From Marinobacterium sp. (GTDB taxonomy: Bacteria; Pseudomonadota; Gammaproteobacteria; Pseudomonadales; Balneatricaceae), in assembly GCA_025800125.1 (NCBI GenBank), contig JAOXSF010000019.1:1-41689 (forward strand): a stretch of 41,689 nt of DNA, read 5' to 3'. Numbering within the stretch: the first letter of the stretch is position 1; each line of letters starts with the position of its first letter. The translations under genes and the position numbers were made by a program. The notes under the pieces are model-generated. The model searched no databases. It saw only the letters and a list, made by a program, of their open reading frames with translations, and was not told the DNA's origin. Of the stretch, positions 1-8,900 are shown piece by piece.

Positions 1-2
1 GC

Positions 3-1163
3 TCAGATCAGTCGGCGTATCCAGTAACTTTGGTTGGCAAAGCGGGTTTCGCTGGCGTAAAGCTGTGAACGCAATCCGACATACTGGTTGAAATCTTCAA
101 ATACCTGATCCTGATAATCTGATAGTGCGTCTTCCCGGCCCTGATGCCAGTTAGTAATCGCCGTGGCTGCATGCTCGCTCTGCAATAATGCTTTGGTGAT
201 TCCGGCAGATGAAATCGGGTCATAGCCACAGGCTGCATCCCCCACCGCTAGCCAGCGCTCGCCTACCACGTTCGACATGATAAAAGAGGTAGCGGCACGG
301 GTAGTAAGTGGGGTATTGCTGATCTGTCCTGCTATTCGAGTCATTGGTATCTGGTCGCGCAGCCAGTGGGTTTTCTCCAGTTTTTCAAACCAGCGCTCAA
401 TCCGGTCACAGCCCGTCAGTCTGATCGTTTCAGCATCGGTACAGAAGGTGACCATCAGTCTGTTATCAGGCAATCGGGCTGAATACCACCATCCATCATT
501 TACTGCTTCAACCAGTGTGTGGTCTACCAGTTGGGCTGTGGCTGGAAACTTAAATTCAGCGCAGAGAAACAGTACTGAATCCAGTGTATTGCGGGCAATA
601 TCCAGCTTGCGGCTAAAAAATGAGCGCGCACCTGAGGCATCAATTACAAAGTCAGCGGCATAGTGTTTATTACCCTGCGGTGTAGCAAACTCCAGGGTGA
701 AGCCCTGGTGGTATGGTTCCACGTTACTCAGGCGATAGCCGTCGTGGCGGTGGATACCGATTGATTGTGCCTGCTGCTTCAGTTGCTGCTCAAACCGGGT
801 ACGATTCAGGTGATAACCCGCCCCGGCCAGTTCAAACAGAAAATCATTATGGCCGGGTGTTTCATTGCCCCAGAGTGAGATGCTGCCAGGGCATTCCAGA
901 TGCTCGGCAAGAGTCGCCTGAAGCTGCTCACCAAACAGTTTTTTCAGTACCGGTGTTGCTGCTGGTGGAATACTTTCACCGACTTTAAATCTTCCTGCTT
1001 GCTGGTTATCGAAGAGCACAATAGAGCAACTCTCGGGTAATTTGCTCTGCAAGAAAATAGCCGATGCCAGGCCTGCCGGGCCACCGCCAATAATGGCGAT
1101 GGTCAGCGGGGTCACAGATGCGGCATTGACAGGTTTTGCAGCGGTATGGCTGTTATGTGTCAT
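3..1163 (-). CDS. lodB: LodB-like FAD-dependent maturase of a quinoprotein oxidase
   Basis: 386-residue flavoprotein of the tryptophan-halogenase/geranylgeranyl-reductase fold. An N-terminal dinucleotide-binding motif GGGPAG lies at residues 26-31, VGESIPPAA at 61-69 matches the family's GExxPP loop, and the second FAD motif is VGDAACGYDP near 307-316. It starts 37 nt after the lodA-like stop on the same strand, so the two are very probably cotranscribed. In the characterised Marinomonas LodA/LodB pair, the flavoprotein is needed to form the cysteine-tryptophylquinone cofactor of its partner oxidase; the same role is inferred here from sequence type and position. A stand-alone halogenase is less likely given the neighbour. 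The stop codon is complete at the left edge of the window; no strong Shine-Dalgarno is seen, which fits translational coupling. Confidence 0.82.
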   Translation of the reverse strand: MTHNSHTAAKPVNAASVTPLTIAIIGGGPAGLASAIFLQSKLPESCSIVLFDNQQAGRFKVGESIPPAATPVLKKLFGEQLQATLAEHLECPGSISLWGNETPGHNDFLFELAGAGYHLNRTRFEQQLKQQAQSIGIHRHDGYRLSNVEPYHQGFTLEFATPQGNKHYAADFVIDASGARSFFSRKLDIARNTLDSVLFLCAEFKFPATAQLVDHTLVEAVNDGWWYSARLPDNRLMVTFCTDAETIRLTGCDRIERWFEKLEKTHWLRDQIPMTRIAGQISNTPLTTRAATSFIMSNVVGERWLAVGDAACGYDPISSAGITKALLQSEHAATAITNWHQGREDALSDYQDQVFEDFNQYVGLRSQLYASETRFANQSYWIRRLI

Positions 1164-1200
1164 AGCTTTTATTCGTCATAGCTGCTGGTTGTGATTGTTA

Positions 1201-3285
1201 TCAGTCATCAGACTTTTCTGGTGTGGGTATAACAGCGGTTGGCCATGGCTGGACTATATCGCCCTGGCCTGTGTACAGGCTGGCAACTTCGAGGAATTTA
1301 TCCTTACCGTAATTGCCACCATACTCATCAGCAATCTGAGTCCCTTGAATGACAAAGCCGGTTTTGTGCCAGTTATCAAGGAAATCCTGGTAAGACTGAT
1401 AGCGTCCTTCGTCCTGTGGCAGGTTGGTGTGGGTTTGATTATCTTTGCCTTCGCCATCACCACGTACACTGAACAGCTGGCCACCCAGATTCCAGATGTT
1501 GTTCGCTTCGTCATAGGTACACAGGCCAACCGGATGCACCTGAACAGGGCGTTGAGCAGGCCATGACCAGTACAACGTATTGTTGCCTGGAGGGTTGGGA
1601 GATGGTTCATGCACGGCACAACTGTTGTAATCGGTATGCCAGGGTTGCGACATGAATTTGCTCAGATCACCTGGTTCTACAGCAGTAGTACGCAGTGGAA
1701 TATAGCCTTGTTGCAGGAATGGATGGGCATCCGTTGCCATTGCGTAATCCAGTTGACGCTGATTAATGCGGAAGGGGCCGGTAACACCGCGCCAGTCCTG
1801 CTTGTACAGATTGACATCTCGGACAATAAAGGTGAGGTCTATGCCCGGTGAGTAACGCCCCCCAAGGCAGTTGTGCAGCACGACCTGGTCCAGTCGCTCA
1901 CCTTCGCCCAAGGCCGGGCCATAGGCATTGCTGTTGCCTTTGTACCATTGCTGCATCAGAAAGTACTGGGTAGATGACAGTGACAGAAAGCTTTTCTGAG
2001 CATCGCCCAGTGCCAATGGCATCTTCTTACCCTGGCTATTTTCTGCTTCAATATTCGGGTTGCGAATTAATGCTTCAAAGTTGGGAATTTTCGCCTGCGG
2101 ATTATCTGCCGGTTTGATGTTAGCAACCCAGTTATGGCCACTGATCCCCTTGCCAGGCAAGTTGGTATTCCAGCGTTGCAGGAATGCGCCGTGAAATACG
2201 GGTAATACATCCGCATAGAAGGATGCCGGGTAGTCATCCTGGTATTCGCCTTCTTTATACAGGGCAGGAATCAGATCCAGTTGCTCAACCCATGTATTAA
2301 ACATATCGTCCCATGTAGAGACAACATTACGCGTCTGTGGGGCATAGGAGGGGTCGGTGCAGACAAACCAGCCACCAACCACATCAACGGTGGAGCCATC
2401 TTCAAAAATTACCGTCGCATTGATCGGGCCATCGGAAACATCATCAAACCAGCCGTCGTTGTCGATAGCATGATCCAGAGTAGGCGCTTTATCTTTAGCC
2501 GTTTTAAAAGAGAAAGTATTGCCGTAACCGCCAGTTACGATCAGACGGCCAGTGCCGGGTTCAATTTGCAGTTCACCCAGTGTTTCAATCGTACCCTTCT
2601 GAGCATTCTGATTAGTAAAGTGATCGCCAGGGAAGCTGACCGGGTAATGAGTAACTGTCTGGCTCTGGCCATCGTTACCAATATAGCTGGCCTGTGTGGC
2701 GGCGTTAAAATGAACTTGCTGAGTGGCTGCGGTTGATGAGGTAATGGTGCGTGGCCCGGCATCAATCACCAGCTTTCTACGGCGGCCTTCATTATCGAGA
2801 TCATCACCATAAGTTGCGTTACGTAACGGTGGGGTCTTACCGTTTTCGTAAGGCAGGATACCTTCTTGAAATACTTTCTCGCCTTGTTCATTGGTAACTT
2901 CCCTGGAAATTTTGTAGTTATTATTTTTCTTATTTGCCAGGTGTACCATCCAGATAATATCTTTAATCTTTTTACCAGCTACGATATCACCGATGGTCAC
3001 TTCACGGCCTGGGTCTTCCGATGGATAACTATTTTGTGATTGGTCATAAGCAAAAATTTTAAAACGAGCTGCCTGGCGTTTCACATTACCCTGTGCATCT
3101 CGGAAGTCTTCTGCTGTAATAGGAGTATTCTCGGTGCCAGGCCTGGTTGGCAGGCCGCCAAACAGGCCTGTAGCTTCATCAACAACTTCGCCTGCTGCGG
3201 TTTCTGGTGCGATATAATATTCAGAGCTATTACCAACCCGTGCAATGTTTATGGCCGGGTGAACGCGAAAAATTGCTTCAGTCAT
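1201..3285 (-). CDS. lodA: LodA/GoxA-like cysteine-tryptophylquinone amino acid oxidase
   Basis: 694 residues, near the usual size of LodA-like oxidases (about 650-820). The N-terminus IFRVHPAINIARVGNSSEYY is typical of the family. The motif PWHTDYNSC at 548-556 places Asp552 four residues before Cys556, the spacing of the essential Asp512/Cys516 in Marinomonas LodA, so Cys556 is the likely cofactor cysteine. The partner Trp cannot be fixed by eye; Trp573/575 (YWSWPAQRP) and Trp639 (DNWHKTGFV) are candidates. Known members deaminate L-lysine (epsilon position) or glycine and release hydrogen peroxide, often with antibacterial effect; the substrate here is unknown. No signal peptide is seen, as for LodA. 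It is followed by the lodB-like gene and preceded, same strand, by a CxxCH secreted protein. Confidence 0.85.
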   Translation of the reverse strand: MTEAIFRVHPAINIARVGNSSEYYIAPETAAGEVVDEATGLFGGLPTRPGTENTPITAEDFRDAQGNVKRQAARFKIFAYDQSQNSYPSEDPGREVTIGDIVAGKKIKDIIWMVHLANKKNNNYKISREVTNEQGEKVFQEGILPYENGKTPPLRNATYGDDLDNEGRRRKLVIDAGPRTITSSTAATQQVHFNAATQASYIGNDGQSQTVTHYPVSFPGDHFTNQNAQKGTIETLGELQIEPGTGRLIVTGGYGNTFSFKTAKDKAPTLDHAIDNDGWFDDVSDGPINATVIFEDGSTVDVVGGWFVCTDPSYAPQTRNVVSTWDDMFNTWVEQLDLIPALYKEGEYQDDYPASFYADVLPVFHGAFLQRWNTNLPGKGISGHNWVANIKPADNPQAKIPNFEALIRNPNIEAENSQGKKMPLALGDAQKSFLSLSSTQYFLMQQWYKGNSNAYGPALGEGERLDQVVLHNCLGGRYSPGIDLTFIVRDVNLYKQDWRGVTGPFRINQRQLDYAMATDAHPFLQQGYIPLRTTAVEPGDLSKFMSQPWHTDYNSCAVHEPSPNPPGNNTLYWSWPAQRPVQVHPVGLCTYDEANNIWNLGGQLFSVRGDGEGKDNQTHTNLPQDEGRYQSYQDFLDNWHKTGFVIQGTQIADEYGGNYGKDKFLEVASLYTGQGDIVQPWPTAVIPTPEKSDD

Positions 3286-3391
3286 CTGTATGTACTCTTT
3301 AACCTGTAATCTTGATTAAGCTGTGATCTTGAAAATAAATAACATCTTAGGATCAGCGCTTTTATATGATGCGTTGGTCAGCGCTGGCTGA

Positions 3392-4774
3392 TTATTTATT
3401 GTTCAGACTTTGCTCCTGTGACCAGAAATAGATATTCATGAACGCATGACTGATATTCAGGTTAGTAGCCTTGAGTGGTTGCAAGTCAGGGTTACCTGAT
3501 GGTGGTAAGCGATACTGTGTGTTATGGCAGCGGAAGCAGTTATCCATGGTGTTTGCCCGCTGAGTAAAGGTTTCAATGGTTGAATTAGACAGTTTCAGTG
3601 AACCAATCAGTAATTGGTGTTTCGGGTCATCTGCCGGAATATCTGGATCATAATCTTCGGCCAGGTCCATACCGGGTTTCAGGCGGTTGGCACCACGGAA
3701 CCAGATTGCTCCGACTTCAAAGTAGTTTGACCAGACATCATCTTTATCCAGATTATCTTTCACGCTGGCATTGAGTTCTTTTACAACCCTGATATTGGTT
3801 GGTACCTGAAAATTTGTCTGTGCAGCATCATTGCCATAAGCATACTGACGACATACCTGAGTTACAGGGTGTAGCGTCTGGCTGGTTTCATTCAGTATCA
3901 GCACCGGAGAGTTGGCCGGGTTGATATTACAGGCATGATAAGGCGTGTTGGCTTTATAGAATGTGCTGTCGGTATCCGCTACTGGGTCGTTTGCCTGAGT
4001 ACCAGGTTGTACATTCGGAGCGTTATCTTTGTGTTCAAAGGTTGCCCAGATCATCTCGGGATGGCCTTCTACCACACCGGCAATATGGAAGCCAACCATT
4101 GCAAGGGTGACGTCCAGTTTTTGGGAACTATCGACAACAATTTTGCCGCTCTTATTGACTAACTTGTAAACAGAAGACTTCATGGTGAAGAAGTCAGACG
4201 TATCTTCGCCATCTTCCACAATTTTCCAGGCTGCTTTCAGCTCAATGGCATTGACTGGAAACTCAGTGTCAGGGTTGAGGTTCTGTACATGCTCAGGGTT
4301 AGTCAGCTGGTTCTGATCAATAAAGGTAACAAACTCATCGTTCAGGTACTGATTGGAATAGATCGCCCGACCATTCTGGTCGATCATGATACCTTCTGTA
4401 CCCGCCTGCAGATACTCGTCCATTGAGTGCGCGGTTTGCGACTTGTTCAGCACGGGGTGCAAGCTTTCTCTGTCTTTCATTCCCAGTAGATCATAAGGGG
4501 ACTGCATGCCCAAAAATACAGGCTGACCGTTTGCATCTTCTTTGGTCAGCCACAGGAACGTTTGCCAGGCCCAACGATGAAAAGCACAGTTCGTTCTACC
4601 ATCAAATCCGTTACCATCAGGCATGGCCGTCTTATTATGGGGAAACCAGCTAGCATCTGCCTTGCAGCTGTCGTCAGATGGTGTTGAACGGGTATTCGCA
4701 GCCTGTGCATCAGCATGCAGTGCCGCAGACAACATAACAGGCAGCAGTAGTCTGGAAGCTTTTCTTATTGTCAT
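3392..4774 (-). CDS. Secreted single-CxxCH (cytochrome c-like) protein upstream of lodA
   Basis: 460 residues from the ATG at 4774, chosen because AAGGA lies about 8 nt upstream and because it begins a clean signal peptide (MTIRKASRLLLPVMLSAALH..., cleavage probably after an Ala-x-Ala near residue 25). A longer frame to 4801 would bury the signal. The only heme-type motif is CFRCH near residues 413-417, close to the C-terminus. The rest (NCAFHRWAWQTFLWLT near the N-terminus, Asp/Asn-rich middle) belongs to no family I recognise with certainty. The gene runs in the same direction as the lodA-like gene with a 106-nt gap and may share its transcript. A periplasmic electron-transfer or heme-binding role is inference from one motif plus the export signal. 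Confidence 0.7.
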   Translation of the reverse strand: MTIRKASRLLLPVMLSAALHADAQAANTRSTPSDDSCKADASWFPHNKTAMPDGNGFDGRTNCAFHRWAWQTFLWLTKEDANGQPVFLGMQSPYDLLGMKDRESLHPVLNKSQTAHSMDEYLQAGTEGIMIDQNGRAIYSNQYLNDEFVTFIDQNQLTNPEHVQNLNPDTEFPVNAIELKAAWKIVEDGEDTSDFFTMKSSVYKLVNKSGKIVVDSSQKLDVTLAMVGFHIAGVVEGHPEMIWATFEHKDNAPNVQPGTQANDPVADTDSTFYKANTPYHACNINPANSPVLILNETSQTLHPVTQVCRQYAYGNDAAQTNFQVPTNIRVVKELNASVKDNLDKDDVWSNYFEVGAIWFRGANRLKPGMDLAEDYDPDIPADDPKHQLLIGSLKLSNSTIETFTQRANTMDNCFRCHNTQYRLPPSGNPDLQPLKATNLNISHAFMNIYFWSQEQSLNNK

Positions 4775-5001
4775 GGGGATTCCTTGTCCATCGAAGTACA
4801 ATCATTTTTATTTAGTGTAGAGAGTGCTCAGGTTTTACCTGGAATAATATTGAAGCAAATAGTAACGATTGAGGATGAAAAGCGGTATTACATCGGATTA
4901 CACGGTGTTATGAAAATCATATAAAATGTACTAATGTCTTTAATCATAATGAAAGATTAGTTCATATTTTGTGTGGTATTTGATGATGCAGTTGATAAAC
5001 T

Positions 5002-5030
5002 TTGACGTGATTTTTAAAATGCTTTATTAT
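5002..5030 (+). promoter_or_regulatory. Sigma-70 promoter of the nicotianamine-synthase-like gene
   Basis: TTGACG at 5002-5007 and TATTAT at 5025-5030 are separated by exactly 17 bp, in A/T-rich DNA ending about 34 bp before the ATG. An AGGGAG ribosome site follows at 5051-5056. I saw no convincing Fur or Zur palindrome overlapping it. Confidence 0.65.
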
Positions 5031-5063
5031 TTGTGAAGTAATATATTGATAGGGAGTTCAATA

Positions 5064-5843
5064 ATGAATCATATAGTTGATAGTCTGCATTGTTTATATG
5101 ATAAGCTTTGTACCATTGAAGAGCCAACCTTTAAAAATCCTTCAGTTAGAGTTTTATATAATGAAGTTGCTGATTTGCTTTCAACTCCGTTGAGTAGTGA
5201 AGAAGAAAAAGCAGTTATTTCTAGAGTTCCGTTTCATAGTGAATTGATTTTTAAGACAGCAACATTACACTTGAAGTCAGAAAAGTTAGTGGCAAGAAGT
5301 TTTTTGTCTGGGGAAATTGATGATGTTTTTGAGGAAACATGGTTTGACAAAAAATTACCTTATGTTTTGCAAGCTCAAGCAGAACAATGGGAAAAAGTTG
5401 GTGTTGACTTGAAAGCTAATGATAACAAAATAGCTATGATTGGTGGTGGTGCACTACCTCAATCACAGGTTTATTTTACGAACTATAGCGGCGTACCTGT
5501 AACCTGCATTGATCGTGATGATGAAGTGATCTACTTAGTAAAAAGGGTATTGGAAAAGCTGAAATTATACGATCTTCCTGTAATCCAGAGCCATGGTGAT
5601 CAAGCTGACTATCAAGGGTTTAGCCTGGTTGTGATGGCTGCAATGGTTGAAGGCAAGGTTGAAGTGCTAAAAAGAATTAGAGAAACATCTGATGCGGCAG
5701 TCTGTATAAGAAATCCTGCTGGGTTGTATCAGCTAATGAGAGAGTATATTTCTGTTTCTGATGTTGAGGCAGCAGGGTACAAACTAATAGACCAAGAACG
5801 GCAAGGTAATAGCATCAGCATGGTTTTTTACCCGGATAAATGA
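5064..5843 (+). CDS. Nicotianamine-synthase-like (opine metallophore type) protein
   Basis: 259 residues from ATG 5064, chosen over a TTG at 5046 because AGGGAG ends 7 nt upstream. The central stretch is a class I methyltransferase-like fold: IAMIGGGALPQSQ at about 123-135 is the SAM-binding glycine loop, followed by TCIDRDDEV at 147-155 with the acidic end of strand 2. This layout, the preceding helical domain and the size resemble bacterial nicotianamine synthase-like enzymes such as CntL of staphylopine synthesis. Those enzymes transfer an aminobutyrate group from SAM. No opine dehydrogenase or metallophore exporter sits nearby, so its product is unknown. The gene and its leader are visibly richer in A/T than both flanks, suggesting separate acquisition. 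It could instead be another SAM-dependent enzyme. Confidence 0.55.
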   Translation: MNHIVDSLHCLYDKLCTIEEPTFKNPSVRVLYNEVADLLSTPLSSEEEKAVISRVPFHSELIFKTATLHLKSEKLVARSFLSGEIDDVFEETWFDKKLPYVLQAQAEQWEKVGVDLKANDNKIAMIGGGALPQSQVYFTNYSGVPVTCIDRDDEVIYLVKRVLEKLKLYDLPVIQSHGDQADYQGFSLVVMAAMVEGKVEVLKRIRETSDAAVCIRNPAGLYQLMREYISVSDVEAAGYKLIDQERQGNSISMVFYPDK

Positions 5844-5887
5844 AAGGTTTATTGTGATTGCACCCTGTTATTTCTGAAAATATTAAA

Positions 5888-5910
5888 AAGGGGCAGATTA
5901 TCTGCCCCTT
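5888..5910. terminator. Bidirectional intrinsic terminator
   Basis: Perfect 10-bp stem AAGGGGCAGA / TCTGCCCCTT with a TTA loop, flanked by an A-run on the left and pyrimidines on the right. It sits between two convergent genes (the 5064-5843 gene and the glycyl radical gene ending at 5956) and can serve both. Confidence 0.85.
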
Positions 5911-5955
5911 CTATTACCTTCCTTTTATCGAGGGTTACGCAACCATTTATTCAGA

Positions 5956-8900
5956 TCAGGCCTCTGTAGCCGGGGTAGACAGTGGACGACGCTGATGCTG
6001 TTCCTGTTTGTCCGGGAACATGGCAGTAAAGAACTCACTCCAGCCGCCGGTACGTACACGCAGCAGGTCGAAGCGTTCCGGGTCTCCCATGGCACGGTCG
6101 AAGCTGTCAGGCGAGGCGGTAGTGATCGTGAGTATATTGGCGCTGGAGCCCTGCGCGAACTGATTGATCACCTGCTTGACGCTTTCCAGCGGGAAGTCTT
6201 CGGTGATATTGAAATCGGTTGGCGCACCGTTGGTCATCGCTTCCACACCTTCGCTGGCAAAGCCTGCCAGTGCTTTGCTGAACTCGGCAACCTGGTGTTT
6301 AACCGGCTTGTCTGCGGGTGATGGCGTTGGGCTGAGGTCAGAGGCGATGGTTTCGTTCAGGCGACGGCCATCGGCACTAGCACCCAGGCCCTGACCCATC
6401 TCCACGTGGTTTTCGAAAGTTCCCACGCCTGGCTGGATCTGGATGCCAAATGGGTACGCTTCACTGCCAGCCTCGTTTGCAAGCTCCGTCATCCGTTGCA
6501 GCATGTCTTTGCGCGGCTGAGTGTACGCATTGACTGAGAGGGTGGTGATCTCTTTAATCAACTCATTACCGAAGGCATCAATTTCAGCGTTACCACGGCC
6601 ATAACGCGGTTGTGACAGGGCGATTTCACGCAGACGCTTGAAGCGGTCGGCACGGGCAGCAATACGCGCTTCACCGGCCAGCTGACTGATGAATGGCTCA
6701 ACCATCTTATTACCCCAGTCACAGCTGAGGCAGTTCACCAGTTCTGGCAGTGAGGTAACGGCAGTTTCCTGGTCAAACACCATCACTTTGATGGCATACA
6801 ACGAGTTGATGGTGCTGCTCAGTGCGGTATAGCAGGGGCCGTAAATGTTGTATTTAGCGCCACCGGCATAATAGTCGAGGCCACTTTTCAGACAGTCATC
6901 CACAAACACTGACAGCAACGGTGCTGGGCAGTAGCTGGTGTTGTTGCCGAAATTGCCCAGCTGGCCTGCTGCCCCACGACGGTTCATCCAGTCGAAATGT
7001 TTGAGGAACAGTGCTGTCAGTTCTTCAAAGCTTTCAATCTGAGCAGGATCTTTTGAGGTAAAGGACGCCACCTGGCCACGCAGGTAGCCCATGCCAGCTG
7101 AAGCGTATTTACGTCCCCGGTTCAGGGCACATTCCAGTGGTTCCAAGGTGTTCAGACCACCCAGTGAGAACCAGTTTTCGCCAGGGAATTGTGGCTCGTA
7201 ACAGCCGTCACAGGCGTAGTTGACAGCAGATGCCAGCGAGACGGTGGAGTTCCACTTATTATCGGTTGCCTCTGCAATGTTGTCGCCGCCGACACCATCG
7301 CCGCTGGCACGAATACCTTCGATAAACTGGTCATCGTTCAGCAGGATTGGGTGTGCGCCACCCGACATAATTGCTTTGGCGGCTTCTTCCACCACATCTT
7401 CAGGAATGTCCTGACGTACTCGCAGTGACAGACAAGGCGCGTTTAACGGCAGCCGAGCCGAGGCGCGCAGGCAGAGTTTGGTGACATCGTTATAAGCGCT
7501 GACAATCTGGTTATTACCATCCAGTATTGCACCACCAACCGTCAGCTGCTGTACCCACTGGTTAATACCGCCACCCTGTGGGTAAGGGCCTGAACTGCCA
7601 CCCATGGCCAGGTTACCGAATGGCTGGTGGTCTTCCACATGCAGGCGGTTTGGCTGCACTTTCTCATCCAGCTTGATAAAGAAAGCATCCAGTACCTCCT
7701 GAGCGCTTTCTGCGGTCAGGCGGCCAGCGGCAATATCTGCTTCATAGTAGCTGTTGATCAGCTGATCAATACGGCCCAGTGATGTTGGTTCACCGTTCAT
7801 ATGTAGCGAGCAATGCAAGGTGTAGATCAATTGCAGTGCTTCGGTCATGGTGTCTGGCTTGCTATGGGCCAGTTTTGCCATACGATCACGGATCAGGGTC
7901 AGGTTCTGACGTTCCCAGGCCTGGCCGTCATCGGTCATCTGGTTGATCATGCTGTCAGCAAGATCACTGTAACGCTGGTTGAATTCGCTGACGCCGCGCA
8001 ATGTCAGAATGGCCGCCTGGCACAATTCTTTCGCGCTCGGATCGGTGTGTTCAGCCAACTGCTGTTCAGTCTGGCTGATCAGTGCATCAAGGCCGTTATC
8101 CAGCAGTTTGTCGAAAGCCGGAATAACGTGACCCACGCCAGAGGCTTCACTGAGGGTTGCGCTGAAGCCATCCTGACGCTCTTCATCGGTCAGGTAGCTC
8201 ATTACATAGCGGCCCTGACCCAGTGACAGGTTGGGCATGCCGCCCACAATGATCTCTTCCGGCTCAATACGGAAGGTATCGGCACCGTTTATCACTTCAG
8301 AGTTTTCTGGTCGATAGTGACCGCAGAATGGGATCAGGCTGCCATCGGCCAGTTTCAGTTTCTGGCCCCGGAAGCCATAATCTTCGCTGGTGTAAAGGTG
8401 TAGCTGCATACGGGTCGCCCAGCCCTTACGAATCATGATGCTTTCCTGCATCACATCCGCTGGCTTGTCGCTGCCATCGTAGTCGGCCATGTAGTCTGTC
8501 AGTGCACCCATATCCATCTGTTTGCGGTCAACATACCAGTTGTCCTGCCAGCGGCTGAAAGCGTTTTCCAGCAGGCTGAGAATACGGTTGGTTGGCCGGT
8601 GGAAACGCTGGGCGTCTTCGTCGCTCATGGTGGCCATGCGGTACAGGTAGTTCTTATGGTTGTAGAACATGTACTCGCTGTCAGATTGATCAGTGAAATG
8701 GCGGTCCAGTCGGCTCCAGTCAACCCCCGGGAATTTGCTCCAGTCCTGAACGGTTTTGCCGCCCCAGCTGTGGCTGTACTCCGGCACTTCATCCAGTTTC
8801 AGGTCTTTACGGCTTGGAATATAGAAGAAGCCGCCCAGATCAGATTTCACATTATTCAGCAGCCGGTCATTCATAAAGTTGGCGGTATCGCCAATCTGGT

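Noticed and set aside
3-1163. Tryptophan halogenase
   Set aside because: The fold is shared, but the tight linkage to a LodA-like oxidase fits a LodB maturase better.
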